The position numbers and the translations under genes are program-made. The notes beneath the pieces are model-generated. The model did no database searches and had not been told where the DNA came from. It saw only the letters and a program-made list of their open reading frames with translations. Source: Marinobacter sp. ATCH36 (GTDB lineage: Bacteria > Pseudomonadota > Gammaproteobacteria > Pseudomonadales > Oleiphilaceae). Taken from it: a stretch of DNA of 64,000 nucleotides. The stretch lies in contig NZ_JAMJPL010000001.1 in assembly GCF_023555055.1 (NCBI RefSeq), positions 868,001 to 932,000 of the forward strand, read 5' to 3'. Shown in pieces: positions 19,990-28,981 of this stretch. Within the stretch, counting starts at the first letter, position 1; the number at the start of each line of letters is the position of its first letter.

Positions 19990-22378
19990 CAATGGCAGCA
20001 TCGCCACGGCCCTCAACGGCAGCCAGCTCCGCGCTGGAGAGCCACTCCCCGGGTGGCCGCTCCAGTACGTCCGCGCAGGCAGCCAGGGCGTGGGCCCAGG
20101 AGCACCGGTTGGCGAACAACATGCCCGCTTCGTTCAGAGTACCTCCGCGGTTGATGTAACCGAGCACCCGGGATGTTGACGGCGTCGGAAACAACGGCGA
20201 AAGATGGCCGCGGAACACCTCCGGACGCATATGGGTGGCGGCGACCCGACGCGTCATTCTCCTGGGGAACAGACGTTCCTGTTCCAGATCGCGAACACAC
20301 TGAGCCGCTTCCAGGGTGTCCCGGGGTTCACGGAATCGGCCGGGCTCCTGCAGATATACAAGCCGGAATGGCGTGCCGGTTTCCCGCAACCGCTCGCTGG
20401 CAAGGATCATTTCAGAGAGCTGGTAGGCACCGTTGGCGATCAGCATTACGGGCTCGCCGGGGGACGTGTCTTCATCCACCACCAGGGCTCCGTTTTTCGC
20501 CAGGGCCCTTGCCTCGTCCCTGTCGAACACCACTGGTCGGTCGCGTTTCGGTATGACCATGCAGGTCAGTTGTCCGCGCCCCTGGTAGACGCCGGGCAGT
20601 GCTTCAAGGGTGCTGTTATAGTCCGCGGGAAAAAGCACACGGCTGACATCGCTCATTTCTCCCAACAGGCTTTCACAAAAGGTGGTGTCCTGGTGGGACT
20701 GCTGGTTTTTGCCATTTTCCCAGGTATGGGAGGTGACAACTATCGGAAAACCCAGCCAGCGCGCGGGCCGGCCAACTTCCTTCTGCTGGCGGGCAAAGAT
20801 TAGCTCCTGCCGGACGGCGCCGAGCATTTTTACACAGAAGGCCTCGTAGCTGGCCACCAGGTTGAGCCCTCCCTTGTTGGCCAGGCAGGCTGACACCACG
20901 GCTTCTTCATTAAGAGCGGTAATGATATTTCCGTGAACGGATTCCTGTTCGCTTTCAGGGTCATTTACCCGGTGTTTGAGAGCATTGAGGACGCCCTCCA
21001 GGCGGTTGCTGGCCAGCTCATCCGGGTTGCCCACGCGCGCCCTCAACGCGGGATTTGCCGCGACCAGGGCCTGAAAGAAATCATCGACTGCCAGCATTGG
21101 TGAACCAGAGTCATGAGAGGAGGGCAGTAGTGGTATGACCGGATCTGGCGGATTGCGCGTCGCCAGGGCATGGTCCCGTTCCAGCGGCCGGTTCTGTTGC
21201 CAGTGCTGGTTGAGCTGGCTGATGGCCTCGGCCAGCTGGTCCGGCGGTACCCAGAGCAAGCCGGCATGGTGGTGGAACAGTTCTCTGGCCCGGGTGTCGA
21301 TTTTCGGGTTTCCCGGTAATGGCAGGTTGTGGGCGGGATTGCTGCCGGCACCGTAAAAGCCGTAGCCTTTTGTGGTTTCGGCAATGCCGTAGGGGATCGG
21401 AATCGGGTATTTGCGCTCCTCTCTCAGGGCCTGCTGGCGATAATTGTCGAGTTTTTGTTCCATGTTAAACAGAGTGCAGACAAAGGCTGCCGGATCGCGG
21501 CCATCAAACAGCAACGGTTCGAAACCGCGGTGGGCCAGGTGTTCGCCAAACCGTTCCAGGCCGGCGCGGGTTCCCAGTTCTGTGCGTTGTTCAATTCGCC
21601 GGCCATTGGCAATCATGATGGGCAGGACCGTGCCACAATCCTCGGCTCGCCACCAGCGTGGAACCCAGTCGCTGCCACGTTGTTCTTCCGCTGCGCCATC
21701 AGAAAGGAAAGCTACCAGCGACTCCCCTTGCAGTGGCATGTGGGCGTACTGAAGTTCCGCGAAACCGAGGTAACCGCCCTCGATGATGCCTCCGGCGGTG
21801 TGGGGGCTGACGTGACTGCCGAGCGGGGCTTCCATGCCGCCGTCCGGCGTTTGGCGGTAACTGTAGAAATCGGAAACCAGCCGCGATAATCCGTCCTTGC
21901 CCTGGTAACGGTTCTGCTGTTCCGGATGAAGGTTGCCTGTCAGCACATTTAGCGCGTCGATCGCGGCAACACAATGTCCTTGCCCCATCAGCCAACTTCG
22001 GGTCTGGCCGGTCAGGTTGTTCAACGCAAGATAAGCAGCGTAGGCAGGAACCATGTTCAGCGCTCCGCCCGTATGGCCTTCGGGATTGGTTTTGAAATCG
22101 TTGGGTGGCAGGGGCGCTCCGCTGGTGTCGACCCGCCTGGTATAGGTCATGTGCGCGACCAGCCAGAGGCCGGCACTGGCCAGACGATCCAGGCTGGCCA
22201 ACTTGCGATAGACAGTATTGGTGTCGGGCTGAAGCCCTGCGGCAACCAGTTCGCTGGCCATTTGCCGGGCCTGGTCGCAGGTGTTTTCGCAGTGGTGGAT
22301 GACGCCATAGCCCCGCCGCCAACGCTCGTAATCAGAAACGGGCTGCTCGACAGGATCCGGGTTTATAGGAGATGACAT
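19970..22378 (-). CDS. divergent phosphoketolase-family (XFP) thiamine diphosphate enzyme
   Basis: The 802-residue protein matches phosphoketolases in length and order of blocks. These are GHTGGALNM (for GHWGTTPG), MGQGHCVAA (for GPGHGGPA), SDGAAEEQ (for the cofactor motif GDGEAETG), NGRRIEQ, NEEAVVSACL with the thiamine-activating glutamate, LVASYEAF, and SHTWENGKNQQSHQD, equivalent to the SHVWRQDHNGFSHQD block. Several core residues differ from true Xfp, so splitting of xylulose 5-phosphate to acetyl phosphate is probable in kind but not assured. Databases sometimes label this branch xylulose 5-phosphate 3-epimerase. GGAGG six bases ahead selects the ATG at 22378. Confidence 0.72.
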   Translation of the reverse strand: MSSPINPDPVEQPVSDYERWRRGYGVIHHCENTCDQARQMASELVAAGLQPDTNTVYRKLASLDRLASAGLWLVAHMTYTRRVDTSGAPLPPNDFKTNPEGHTGGALNMVPAYAAYLALNNLTGQTRSWLMGQGHCVAAIDALNVLTGNLHPEQQNRYQGKDGLSRLVSDFYSYRQTPDGGMEAPLGSHVSPHTAGGIIEGGYLGFAELQYAHMPLQGESLVAFLSDGAAEEQRGSDWVPRWWRAEDCGTVLPIMIANGRRIEQRTELGTRAGLERFGEHLAHRGFEPLLFDGRDPAAFVCTLFNMEQKLDNYRQQALREERKYPIPIPYGIAETTKGYGFYGAGSNPAHNLPLPGNPKIDTRARELFHHHAGLLWVPPDQLAEAISQLNQHWQQNRPLERDHALATRNPPDPVIPLLPSSHDSGSPMLAVDDFFQALVAANPALRARVGNPDELASNRLEGVLNALKHRVNDPESEQESVHGNIITALNEEAVVSACLANKGGLNLVASYEAFCVKMLGAVRQELIFARQQKEVGRPARWLGFPIVVTSHTWENGKNQQSHQDTTFCESLLGEMSDVSRVLFPADYNSTLEALPGVYQGRGQLTCMVIPKRDRPVVFDRDEARALAKNGALVVDEDTSPGEPVMLIANGAYQLSEMILASERLRETGTPFRLVYLQEPGRFREPRDTLEAAQCVRDLEQERLFPRRMTRRVAATHMRPEVFRGHLSPLFPTPSTSRVLGYINRGGTLNEAGMLFANRCSWAHALAACADVLERPPGEWLSSAELAAVEGRGDAAIVTRSQN

Positions 22379-22481
22379 GGCGGGCCTCCGTGGCTTCAAT
22401 ATATGAAGCGATTATAGGAGGCGTAGATTGAAGAACCGTTGATGCAGATCATTCGGACCTGCATCTTGTTTTACCGCTTGC

Positions 22482-22868
22482 TCATTCAAACCGCTGCTGT
22501 AGCCAGGACTTGATGTCGTCAGACTCGTACAGCCACTGCTCATGGCCACTGTCCCCGCGAATCATCAGGCAGGGCACCTTGACGCGTCCGCCGCCGGCGG
22601 CAAGGGCTTCACGGTGACTCTCGTTGTGTTGGGCGTCCCGGGTTTCGATATTCAGCCCCAGGCGTGCCATTTCCTTACGGACCTTGATACAGAACGGACA
22701 TGCCGTGAACTGGTAAAGCGCCAGATTGTCGCAGGCGCTATCCACACGAGCCTGTTCTTCAGGGGGGCGCTGGACACTCTTCGGAGTGCTGACTTTTTCG
22801 CTGATCAACATAAACGGGGTCAGGACCAGGCGGAGAGTGCGGAAAAAATAACGGATAATGAATCTCAT
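22482..22868 (-). CDS. membrane-anchored glutaredoxin-like protein
   Basis: The 128-residue protein starts with a basic hydrophobic segment (MRFIIRYFFRTLRLVLTPFM) that may be a membrane anchor. A glutaredoxin domain follows with the dithiol active site CPFC, then VKVPCLMI with the cis-proline and an ESDDIKSWL glutathione-binding helix. It should reduce disulfides or glutathionylated proteins. A longer open frame upstream overlaps the ilvD promoter and has no conserved content, so I use the ATG at 22868. It is divergent from ilvD. Confidence 0.8.
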   Translation of the reverse strand: MRFIIRYFFRTLRLVLTPFMLISEKVSTPKSVQRPPEEQARVDSACDNLALYQFTACPFCIKVRKEMARLGLNIETRDAQHNESHREALAAGGGRVKVPCLMIRGDSGHEQWLYESDDIKSWLQQRFE

Positions 22869-23070
22869 GGACGGGGTGAGGCTCCGATAAAAGGGGTGAG
22901 CCGACACAGGGGGCTCACCAGATACGAGAGCGCGTACAGTATCATTCAGCCGGGGGCCAGGCCAGGACTGGGGGCAGGGCGTGTTGCTGTCAGGGGGTGT
23001 TTCTGCCAATCTCATGTTCAAAGCAGCAACAAGGCCGGGCTTACCGGTGGTTAAACAGGAGAACAATGCG

Positions 23071-24747
23071 ATGACAGAAGACAAACGCCGCCGCTACTCG
23101 TCCCCAGTGGTGGATGGTCTGGGTAAATCGGCAAGCCGCGCCATGTTGCGGGCTGTGGGCTTCACGGATGACGATTTCCGCAAACCCCAGATCGGTATAG
23201 CTTCCACCTGGAGCAACCTGACTCCCTGTAACATGCACATCAACCAGCTTGCGGAAGAGTCCGCCGCGGGCGCCGATGAGGCGGGCGGTAAAAGCCTGAC
23301 GTTCAATACCATTACCGTGTCTGATGGCATTGCCAATGGTACCGAGGGCATGAAGTACTCGCTGGTGTCGCGGGAGGTGATCGCCGATTCCATCGAAACC
23401 GTGGCCGGGTGCGAAGGGTTTGACGGCCTGGTCGCCATCGGTGGCTGCGACAAGAACATGCCAGGCTGCATGATGGGGCTGGCGCGACTGAACCGGCCCT
23501 CGGTGTTTGTTTATGGTGGCACCATCATGCCCGGGAAGAACCATACAGACATTATCTCGGTCTTCGAGGCGGTGGGCGCCCATGCCCGTGGAGATTTGGA
23601 TCTGATCGAGGTAAAGCAGATCGAGGAAACGGCGATCCCCGGCCCCGGCTCCTGCGGAGGCATGTACACCGCCAATACCATGGCTTCCGCCATTGAGGCC
23701 ATGGGCATGAGCCTGCCGGGCAGTTCGGCCCAGAACGCCATTTCCGATACCAAGGCGGCGGACTGCCGGGCGGCGGGCGCGGCGGTGCTCAACTTGCTGG
23801 ACAGGGATATCAAACCGTCCGACATCATGACTCGGGAAGCCTTTGAAAACGCGATTACCGTGGTGATCGCCCTGGGCGGTTCCACCAATGCCGTGCTGCA
23901 TCTGCTGGCTATGGCCAGTACTGTCGGGGTTGAATTGTCGCTGGACGATTTCGTGGAGATCGGCAAGCGGGTTCCTGTCCTTGCGGACCTGCGCCCCAGT
24001 GGCCACTACATGATGTCGGAGCTGGTGGCCATCGGTGGCATACAGCCGCTGATGAAGATGCTGCTGGACAAGGGTATGCTCCATGGTGATTGCATGACCG
24101 TCACCGGGCAGACTCTGGCCGAGAACCTGAGGGATGTGGCGCCCTATCCGGAAAGTCAGGACATCATTCATGCCTTTGATAACCCGATCAAAGCAGACAG
24201 CCACCTGCGTATTCTCTACGGCAACCTGGCGCCCACGGGGGCGGTGGCCAAGATTACCGGCAAGGAAGGTACCCATTTCACCGGCCGGGCGCGGGTGTTT
24301 CACTCCGAGGAAGAGGCCCAGGAGCGGATCATGGACGGCACTGTTGTGGCCGGGGATGTGCTGGTGATCCGTTACGAGGGGCCAAAAGGTGGTCCGGGTA
24401 TGCGGGAGATGCTGACACCTACGTCCGCGATCATGGGCAAAGGGTTGGGCAGCGACGTGGCGCTGATCACTGATGGGCGGTTTTCCGGTGGCAGTCACGG
24501 CTTTGTGGTCGGCCATATCACGCCGGAAGCCGCTGAAGGTGGTCCATTGGCACTGGTTGAGAATGGCGACACAATCACCATAGATGCCGTTGCCAACCGT
24601 ATTGAGCTGGATGTTTCCGGGGAGGAGATGGAGCGTCGCCGTACAGCCTGGTCAGAGCCGGCCCCACGATTTGCCCGCGGCGTGCTGGCCAAGTATGCGC
24701 GAACGGTTAGCTCGGCCTCGGAAGGCGCGGTGACAGACAAACCCTGA
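23071..24747 (+). CDS. ilvD: dihydroxy-acid dehydratase
   Basis: The 558-residue enzyme catalyses the third step of valine and isoleucine synthesis, dehydrating 2,3-dihydroxy acids with an Fe-S cluster. Cluster and signature cysteines are visible in [26 protein letters not shown] and [16 protein letters not shown], and the C-terminus has [11 protein letters not shown]. The short length fits the IlvD subgroup of around 560 residues. AGGAG lies ten bases before the ATG at 23071; the upstream open frame lacks conservation. Confidence 0.96.
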   Translation: MTEDKRRRYSSPVVDGLGKSASRAMLRAVGFTDDDFRKPQIGIASTWSNLTPCNMHINQLAEESAAGADEAGGKSLTFNTITVSDGIANGTEGMKYSLVSREVIADSIETVAGCEGFDGLVAIGGCDKNMPGCMMGLARLNRPSVFVYGGTIMPGKNHTDIISVFEAVGAHARGDLDLIEVKQIEETAIPGPGSCGGMYTANTMASAIEAMGMSLPGSSAQNAISDTKAADCRAAGAAVLNLLDRDIKPSDIMTREAFENAITVVIALGGSTNAVLHLLAMASTVGVELSLDDFVEIGKRVPVLADLRPSGHYMMSELVAIGGIQPLMKMLLDKGMLHGDCMTVTGQTLAENLRDVAPYPESQDIIHAFDNPIKADSHLRILYGNLAPTGAVAKITGKEGTHFTGRARVFHSEEEAQERIMDGTVVAGDVLVIRYEGPKGGPGMREMLTPTSAIMGKGLGSDVALITDGRFSGGSHGFVVGHITPEAAEGGPLALVENGDTITIDAVANRIELDVSGEEMERRRTAWSEPAPRFARGVLAKYARTVSSASEGAVTDKP

Positions 24748-24770
24748 ATGTAATAAGAAAGGTTGATGTG

Positions 24771-25685
24771 ATGATCCGATCCGTCGGTTTAATGGCGATG
24801 GCGGCGTTGCTGTTGGTGATGTTTTCCCCTGCTAACGCAGCGCAAAGGGCAGAGTTGCAACTGGCTTCGGTCAACGCAGCGGTGGCTTATGCGGATGCAG
24901 ATGAGCTGGTCTATGGCAAAAACGCTGACCGCCTTGTGCCTATTGCCTCCATAACAAAGCTGATGACGGCTCTGGTGGTGATGGAGTCCGGGGAGCCACT
25001 GAGTGAATGGCTGGAGTTCAAGTCGCGTCATATCCCGGCACCCGCAAACGCCTATACCCGCATTCGTGAAAAATCTGAGCTACGACGTGCCGATGTGCTG
25101 CGGATTGCGTTAATGTCGTCAGAGAACTTCGCGGCTTATACCCTGGCTCGCCACCATCCGGGAGGCTACGACGCCTTTGTCGAAGCAATGAATGTGAAAG
25201 CCCGGGAGTTGGGTATGTTGAACACCCGGTTTGTGGACCCCACCGGGCTTTCGGTTAAAAACCGCTCCACGGCGTCGGACCTGGTTAGCCTTGTCAGGGC
25301 TGCCAGCAAGTACCCCCAGATCAGGGAGTATTCCACCACTCGCTACTTTACTGCCGGCTTCCGGCAACCCCGCTACCGTCTTGCATTCGGTAACACCAAT
25401 ATTCTTGTGCACCGCGAAAGCTGGGGCGTGGGTGTCAGCAAAACCGGCTATCTGTCCGAGGCAGGGCGCTGTCTGGTCATGCTTTCCGAAATGGATGGCC
25501 GGCCTGTCATCACAGTAATGCTGGACTCTCTGGGAACCCGGTCGCCCATGGGGGACGCGGGGCGGATCAAGCGATGGCTGACCACCGGGGCTGGCGGAAG
25601 TGTTGCTGCAGCGGCGCGGGCGTATGAGCGGAAAAAGAACGCCGCTTATGCGGCCTCTGACGGCACCTCTGCGAGTGTGAACTGA
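24771..25685 (+). CDS. pbpG: D-alanyl-D-alanine endopeptidase (PBP7 type)
   Basis: The 304-residue penicillin-binding protein has a signal peptide (cleavage near SPANAAQ) and the three serine-peptidase motifs: SITK with the nucleophile, SSEN and KTG. The NAYTRIR and FVDPTGLS stretches are typical of PbpG. It cleaves peptide cross-links in peptidoglycan in the periplasm. GTG at 24768 is an alternative, but ATG at 24771 is well placed after AAGAAAGG. It may be co-transcribed with the following asparaginase-like gene, 27 bases away. Confidence 0.92.
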   Translation: MIRSVGLMAMAALLLVMFSPANAAQRAELQLASVNAAVAYADADELVYGKNADRLVPIASITKLMTALVVMESGEPLSEWLEFKSRHIPAPANAYTRIREKSELRRADVLRIALMSSENFAAYTLARHHPGGYDAFVEAMNVKARELGMLNTRFVDPTGLSVKNRSTASDLVSLVRAASKYPQIREYSTTRYFTAGFRQPRYRLAFGNTNILVHRESWGVGVSKTGYLSEAGRCLVMLSEMDGRPVITVMLDSLGTRSPMGDAGRIKRWLTTGAGGSVAAAARAYERKKNAAYAASDGTSASVN

Positions 25686-25712
25686 CACCGAATCTATCAG
25701 GAATATTGACCA

Positions 25713-26192
25713 ATGATCGAAATTTTCACCACCGGCGGCACCATTGACAAGGTGTATTTTGATGCCAACAGTGAGTTTGAAATCGGAGATAGCCTGATTA
25801 CAGAACTGCTTGCAGAATCCAATATCCGAGACGGCTTTTCGGTCACAGGCCTGATGCGAATGGACAGCCTGGAGATGACAGATGAGGACCGCGAGGCAGT
25901 CAGGGTTGCGGTCAGCCGTAGTTCCGCGGAGCAGGTTCTGATCACTCACGGCACCGACACCATGCCAGATACGGCGAGGGCGCTGTTGCCGGTCAGCGGC
26001 AAAACCATCGTGCTCACCGGCGCTATGCAGCCGGCCCGGATGCGTCGCAGTGATGCGGTTTTCAATATTGGCTTTGCCTGGGCAGCATTGACGTTGCTGC
26101 CCCATGGGGTCTATATCGCCATGAACGGTGAGGTGTTCGAAGCCGGCTCCGTACGCAAGAACCTGAAGGCACAGCGGTTCGAGCGGACCTGA
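25713..26192 (+). CDS. single-domain asparaginase-like protein
   Basis: The 159-residue protein corresponds to the N-terminal domain of L-asparaginase. TTGGTID has the first catalytic threonine, THGTDTM the second threonine and aspartate, and VLTGAMQPAR and DAVFN follow. Classical asparaginases have about 330 residues with a second domain that completes the active site in a dimer of dimers; that domain is absent. Short forms like this occur in other gammaproteobacteria, so it is probably not a truncation. Activity is uncertain. Its stop directly abuts the end of rsuA on the other strand. Confidence 0.8.
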   Translation: MIEIFTTGGTIDKVYFDANSEFEIGDSLITELLAESNIRDGFSVTGLMRMDSLEMTDEDREAVRVAVSRSSAEQVLITHGTDTMPDTARALLPVSGKTIVLTGAMQPARMRRSDAVFNIGFAWAALTLLPHGVYIAMNGEVFEAGSVRKNLKAQRFERT

Positions 26193-26885
26193 TCAGGCCA
26201 CGGAACGCGCCTCTTCGGCGGTTAGCTCACGGTATTGTCCTGGTGCCAGTTCCGGGTCCAGAACGATGGCTCCGATTTGCCATCGGTGAAGGCCTTCCAC
26301 ATGATTGCCTACCGCCGCCAGCATTCGTTTTATCTGGTGGTATCGCCCCTCTGAGATTGTCAGATCTATTAACCGTTCATCCAATCTGCAGACGCTCGCG
26401 GGTTTGGTGGGTGTGGGCTCGTCACGCAGTAAAACGCCCTGTTCCAGCAGGGCAATGGCCCCGGCGTCTATGGTCTCACTGAGTGTGACCCGATAGGTCT
26501 TGGGGCAGCTCACTCTGGGAGAGGTTATCCGGTGGGACCACTGGCCATCGGTTGTCCGCAGTAACAGTCCCGTGGTGTCTGCATCCAGCCGTCCGGCGAT
26601 GTGCAGCCCTCGACGCAGGTCCGTTGGCAGCAGGTCCAGCGCGGTGGGTTGCTGGCTGTCTGTGGTGGCACTGATGACGCCGCTGGGCTTGTGAAGCATG
26701 AGGTAGCGCTCGACGGGCAGCGACAGGAGTTCACCCTCAAGGGTGATCAGAGACTCCGGGGAGACCGGTGTGCCGGCCTTGCGGCAGGCTTTCTCATCCA
26801 CCTGCACCCGGCCGGCACTGATCGCCTTCTTCGCATCCCGTCGCGACAGCGCCGTGGCGTTGGCTATGAAATAATCCAATCGCAT
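26193..26885 (-). CDS. rsuA: 16S rRNA pseudouridine(516) synthase RsuA
   Basis: The 230-residue protein has an N-terminal S4 RNA-binding domain (MRLDYFIANATALSRRDAKK) and a catalytic domain with GRLDADTTGLLL, which holds the catalytic aspartate. MLHKPSGVIS and LTISEGRYHQIKRM are RsuA/RluE-type motifs. It isomerises one uridine in 16S rRNA. It lies two bases after the preceding membrane hydrolase gene on the same strand, so the two are likely co-transcribed. Confidence 0.92.
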   Translation of the reverse strand: MRLDYFIANATALSRRDAKKAISAGRVQVDEKACRKAGTPVSPESLITLEGELLSLPVERYLMLHKPSGVISATTDSQQPTALDLLPTDLRRGLHIAGRLDADTTGLLLRTTDGQWSHRITSPRVSCPKTYRVTLSETIDAGAIALLEQGVLLRDEPTPTKPASVCRLDERLIDLTISEGRYHQIKRMLAAVGNHVEGLHRWQIGAIVLDPELAPGQYRELTAEEARSVA

Positions 26886-26887
26886 GC

Positions 26888-27919
26888 TCAGGTACAGCCT
26901 TCACCGGGCGGTGGTAATGTCAGGCTGGCAAGGCATAGCACCTGCGCCGAGCCGGTCATTCGCGACCAGAGCACCCCCAGAAGTTCGCTCTTGATTGCCG
27001 GACGCTCCATCTGCGAACTGGGTTGTTGCTTGAACCCGTTACCATCATCGTTCGCCAGGATAAAAGTAAACGGGTGCGCTCCGGGTATACCCAAGCGGAT
27101 ATCAGTGGCTGTCAGCTTACCGTCGTCTATCTGGTACTGCAGGAAACCCCGGGTGAACCACTCGAGCCGTTGTCCCTCAGGCAGGGAGCGGGCAGCTTCG
27201 GCCAGATCGGGATTGCGGTGAAAATGTTCCAGAACGATAGGTCTGTCACCGTCCAGGAAACCGGTGACGATCTCCACCCGCCGATCACTATCCATAACAG
27301 TGACACGCCACAATACCGTGTTGAAAGGCATTGGCTGCACCATTCGCGGTGCGTCCTGGAGACCTTCCTGTGCCAGCGCTTGCTCGACCCGGTCGGAAAT
27401 GATCTGCTGGGCGGTGAAGCTCCAGCCAAGATAGAGCGTCGATACCATAAGACCCATGACAACCGCCCTGGTGTGTTGGCCTCGGACCAGGAAAACCAGA
27501 ATGCCGGCCAGTAAGGGCAGGGTGTAGAGCGGATCGATAATGAAGATGCTGCTGATGGCAACGGGCCAGCCAAAGGGCCAGAACAACTGGGTGCCGTAGG
27601 TGGTGAAAGCGTCAAGCAGCGGGTGCGTCAATAATACCAGGCCGGTGACCGCGAACCAGCGTTTGTAACTGAGAACCGGGCGCCATCGGTGCAACGCATA
27701 GGCGATAAGAACTGAAAGCGGAAACAGGATGAACAGGGAGTGGCTGAAGCCCCGGTGCTGGGTAAAGTTTGCCACAGCGGTGCCATAGTCAATAACCACA
27801 TCGAGATCCGGCAGCGTGCCCAGAGCCGCGCCGATCAGCAATGCCGAACGGCCAAGGGTTTTTCCGGCAACCGCGCCGGCCAGCGAGGCGCCAAGTGCAG
27901 CCTGGGTAATCGAGTCCAT
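26888..27919 (-). CDS. membrane-bound metal-dependent hydrolase (YdjM/DUF457 family)
   Basis: The 343-residue protein has the conserved opening MDSITQAALGASLAGAV, a metal-site-like ALGTLPDLDVVIDYG, HRGFSHS and HPLLDAFTTYGTQLFWPF, with several transmembrane segments. This is the family of inner-membrane hydrolases related to YdjM, whose substrate is unknown. The C-terminal 150 residues are soluble. It ends two bases before the rsuA ATG. Confidence 0.85.
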   Translation of the reverse strand: MDSITQAALGASLAGAVAGKTLGRSALLIGAALGTLPDLDVVIDYGTAVANFTQHRGFSHSLFILFPLSVLIAYALHRWRPVLSYKRWFAVTGLVLLTHPLLDAFTTYGTQLFWPFGWPVAISSIFIIDPLYTLPLLAGILVFLVRGQHTRAVVMGLMVSTLYLGWSFTAQQIISDRVEQALAQEGLQDAPRMVQPMPFNTVLWRVTVMDSDRRVEIVTGFLDGDRPIVLEHFHRNPDLAEAARSLPEGQRLEWFTRGFLQYQIDDGKLTATDIRLGIPGAHPFTFILANDDGNGFKQQPSSQMERPAIKSELLGVLWSRMTGSAQVLCLASLTLPPPGEGCT

Positions 27920-28007
27920 CGGGGTTAAGACCTTGTCAGTGGAGTCCGACAGGTATTATGCGTGGAAACGGCTTTTGGATCACGGGGTGTGGTTGGTTGG
28001 GTTGCAG

Positions 28008-28043
28008 AAAGAAAACCGCCGGGAGGAATATACTCTCCGGCGG
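28008..28043 (-). terminator. terminator after the PEP-CTERM gene
   Basis: On the minus strand a CCGCCGG/CCGGCGG stem (28016-28022 and 28037-28043) is followed by TTTTCTTTC. It lies 25 bases after the stop of the PEP-CTERM gene. Confidence 0.75.
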
Positions 28044-28068
28044 CTGCGTATGTTGACTTTCAGTAGTG

Positions 28069-28818
28069 TTAAATTTTTCGACGGCGTGCCAGAACGAAGC
28101 CACTCAATCCGAGTCCAAGGAGGGCGAGGGTGCCGGGTTCAGGTACTTCTACAGTCCGGACGTTCAGCTTGGCAAGTAACTTGGCTTTGTTCCACTGTTT
28201 TTCTTGCGTTTCGAGGCTGTCACTGACAGTGGTTTCGCAGCGTTCGCCAAACCATGCCGAAGTGCACTCACGATCTTTGAAACCGATTAGTTCGAGGGAA
28301 TAGATCTCACTTCCCAATTGAAATTCGGAACTTGTAATTGAGTTATCAAAAGTCACGATGTCTTTCGAGTCATCGTCATACCAGCAGAAAAAGAATAAAC
28401 AGTCTTTCGAGTTGGGCGTTTCTTCATGGAAAAACTCGAAAACTCCCGTTTGGGGCCCCGAGTTTCCAGCGCTGGAGTCAAATGATGCGGAAACTTTCAA
28501 GGAAACGCTGGTGATATCGCTGTATTCGGGGATGGGGTTGTTATGGTGTTTGAAGGCGCCCAAAACGAAAGCATCTGAGTTGGATATCTCTACTGAACCG
28601 TCGACACCATTGAATCCGTAGACACTTTTGGAGTAATCCGAACCCCAGGTAATCCACGAGTAGCCAAGACTGTCAGAAGTACTGGCGTCACTCGCGCCTG
28701 CACCTTGAGGGTCTATCCACTCACCACTGACATCACTCATGGTTACTGGAAAAGCCGCCACACTTGTGGTTAAGGCTAGCAACGTACCGCCGATGATTCC
28801 TTTCAAAAATAACTTCAT
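28069..28818 (-). CDS. THxN-like PEP-CTERM exported protein
   Basis: The 249-residue protein has a signal peptide ending near SVAAF and a classical C-terminal sorting signal: PEPGTLALLGLGLSGFVLA followed by RRRK. PEP-CTERM proteins are cut and anchored by an exosortase (EpsH/XrtA) and are common near exopolysaccharide systems. The middle has GAFKHHNNPIPEYSDITSVS, resembling the THxN PEP-CTERM subfamily, plus two cysteine pairs that may form disulfides. No exosortase lies in this window. ATG at 28830 is an alternative start. The gene's AT content is slightly above its neighbours. Confidence 0.82.
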   Translation of the reverse strand: MKLFLKGIIGGTLLALTTSVAAFPVTMSDVSGEWIDPQGAGASDASTSDSLGYSWITWGSDYSKSVYGFNGVDGSVEISNSDAFVLGAFKHHNNPIPEYSDITSVSLKVSASFDSSAGNSGPQTGVFEFFHEETPNSKDCLFFFCWYDDDSKDIVTFDNSITSSEFQLGSEIYSLELIGFKDRECTSAWFGERCETTVSDSLETQEKQWNKAKLLAKLNVRTVEVPEPGTLALLGLGLSGFVLARRRKI

Positions 28819-28981
28819 AGTCGAGCCCATATTTCCAATTGTCGTGATTCGATACAGGTAGTTCGTGTAGCGATTTCAGTCATAGATGCGAAATATGTGC
28901 CAAAAAATAAATCATTTAAATTACAGTAAGTTATGGGTTATTCGTTATTGGTATGTATAAAAATCTGACACTTTTGTCGTG

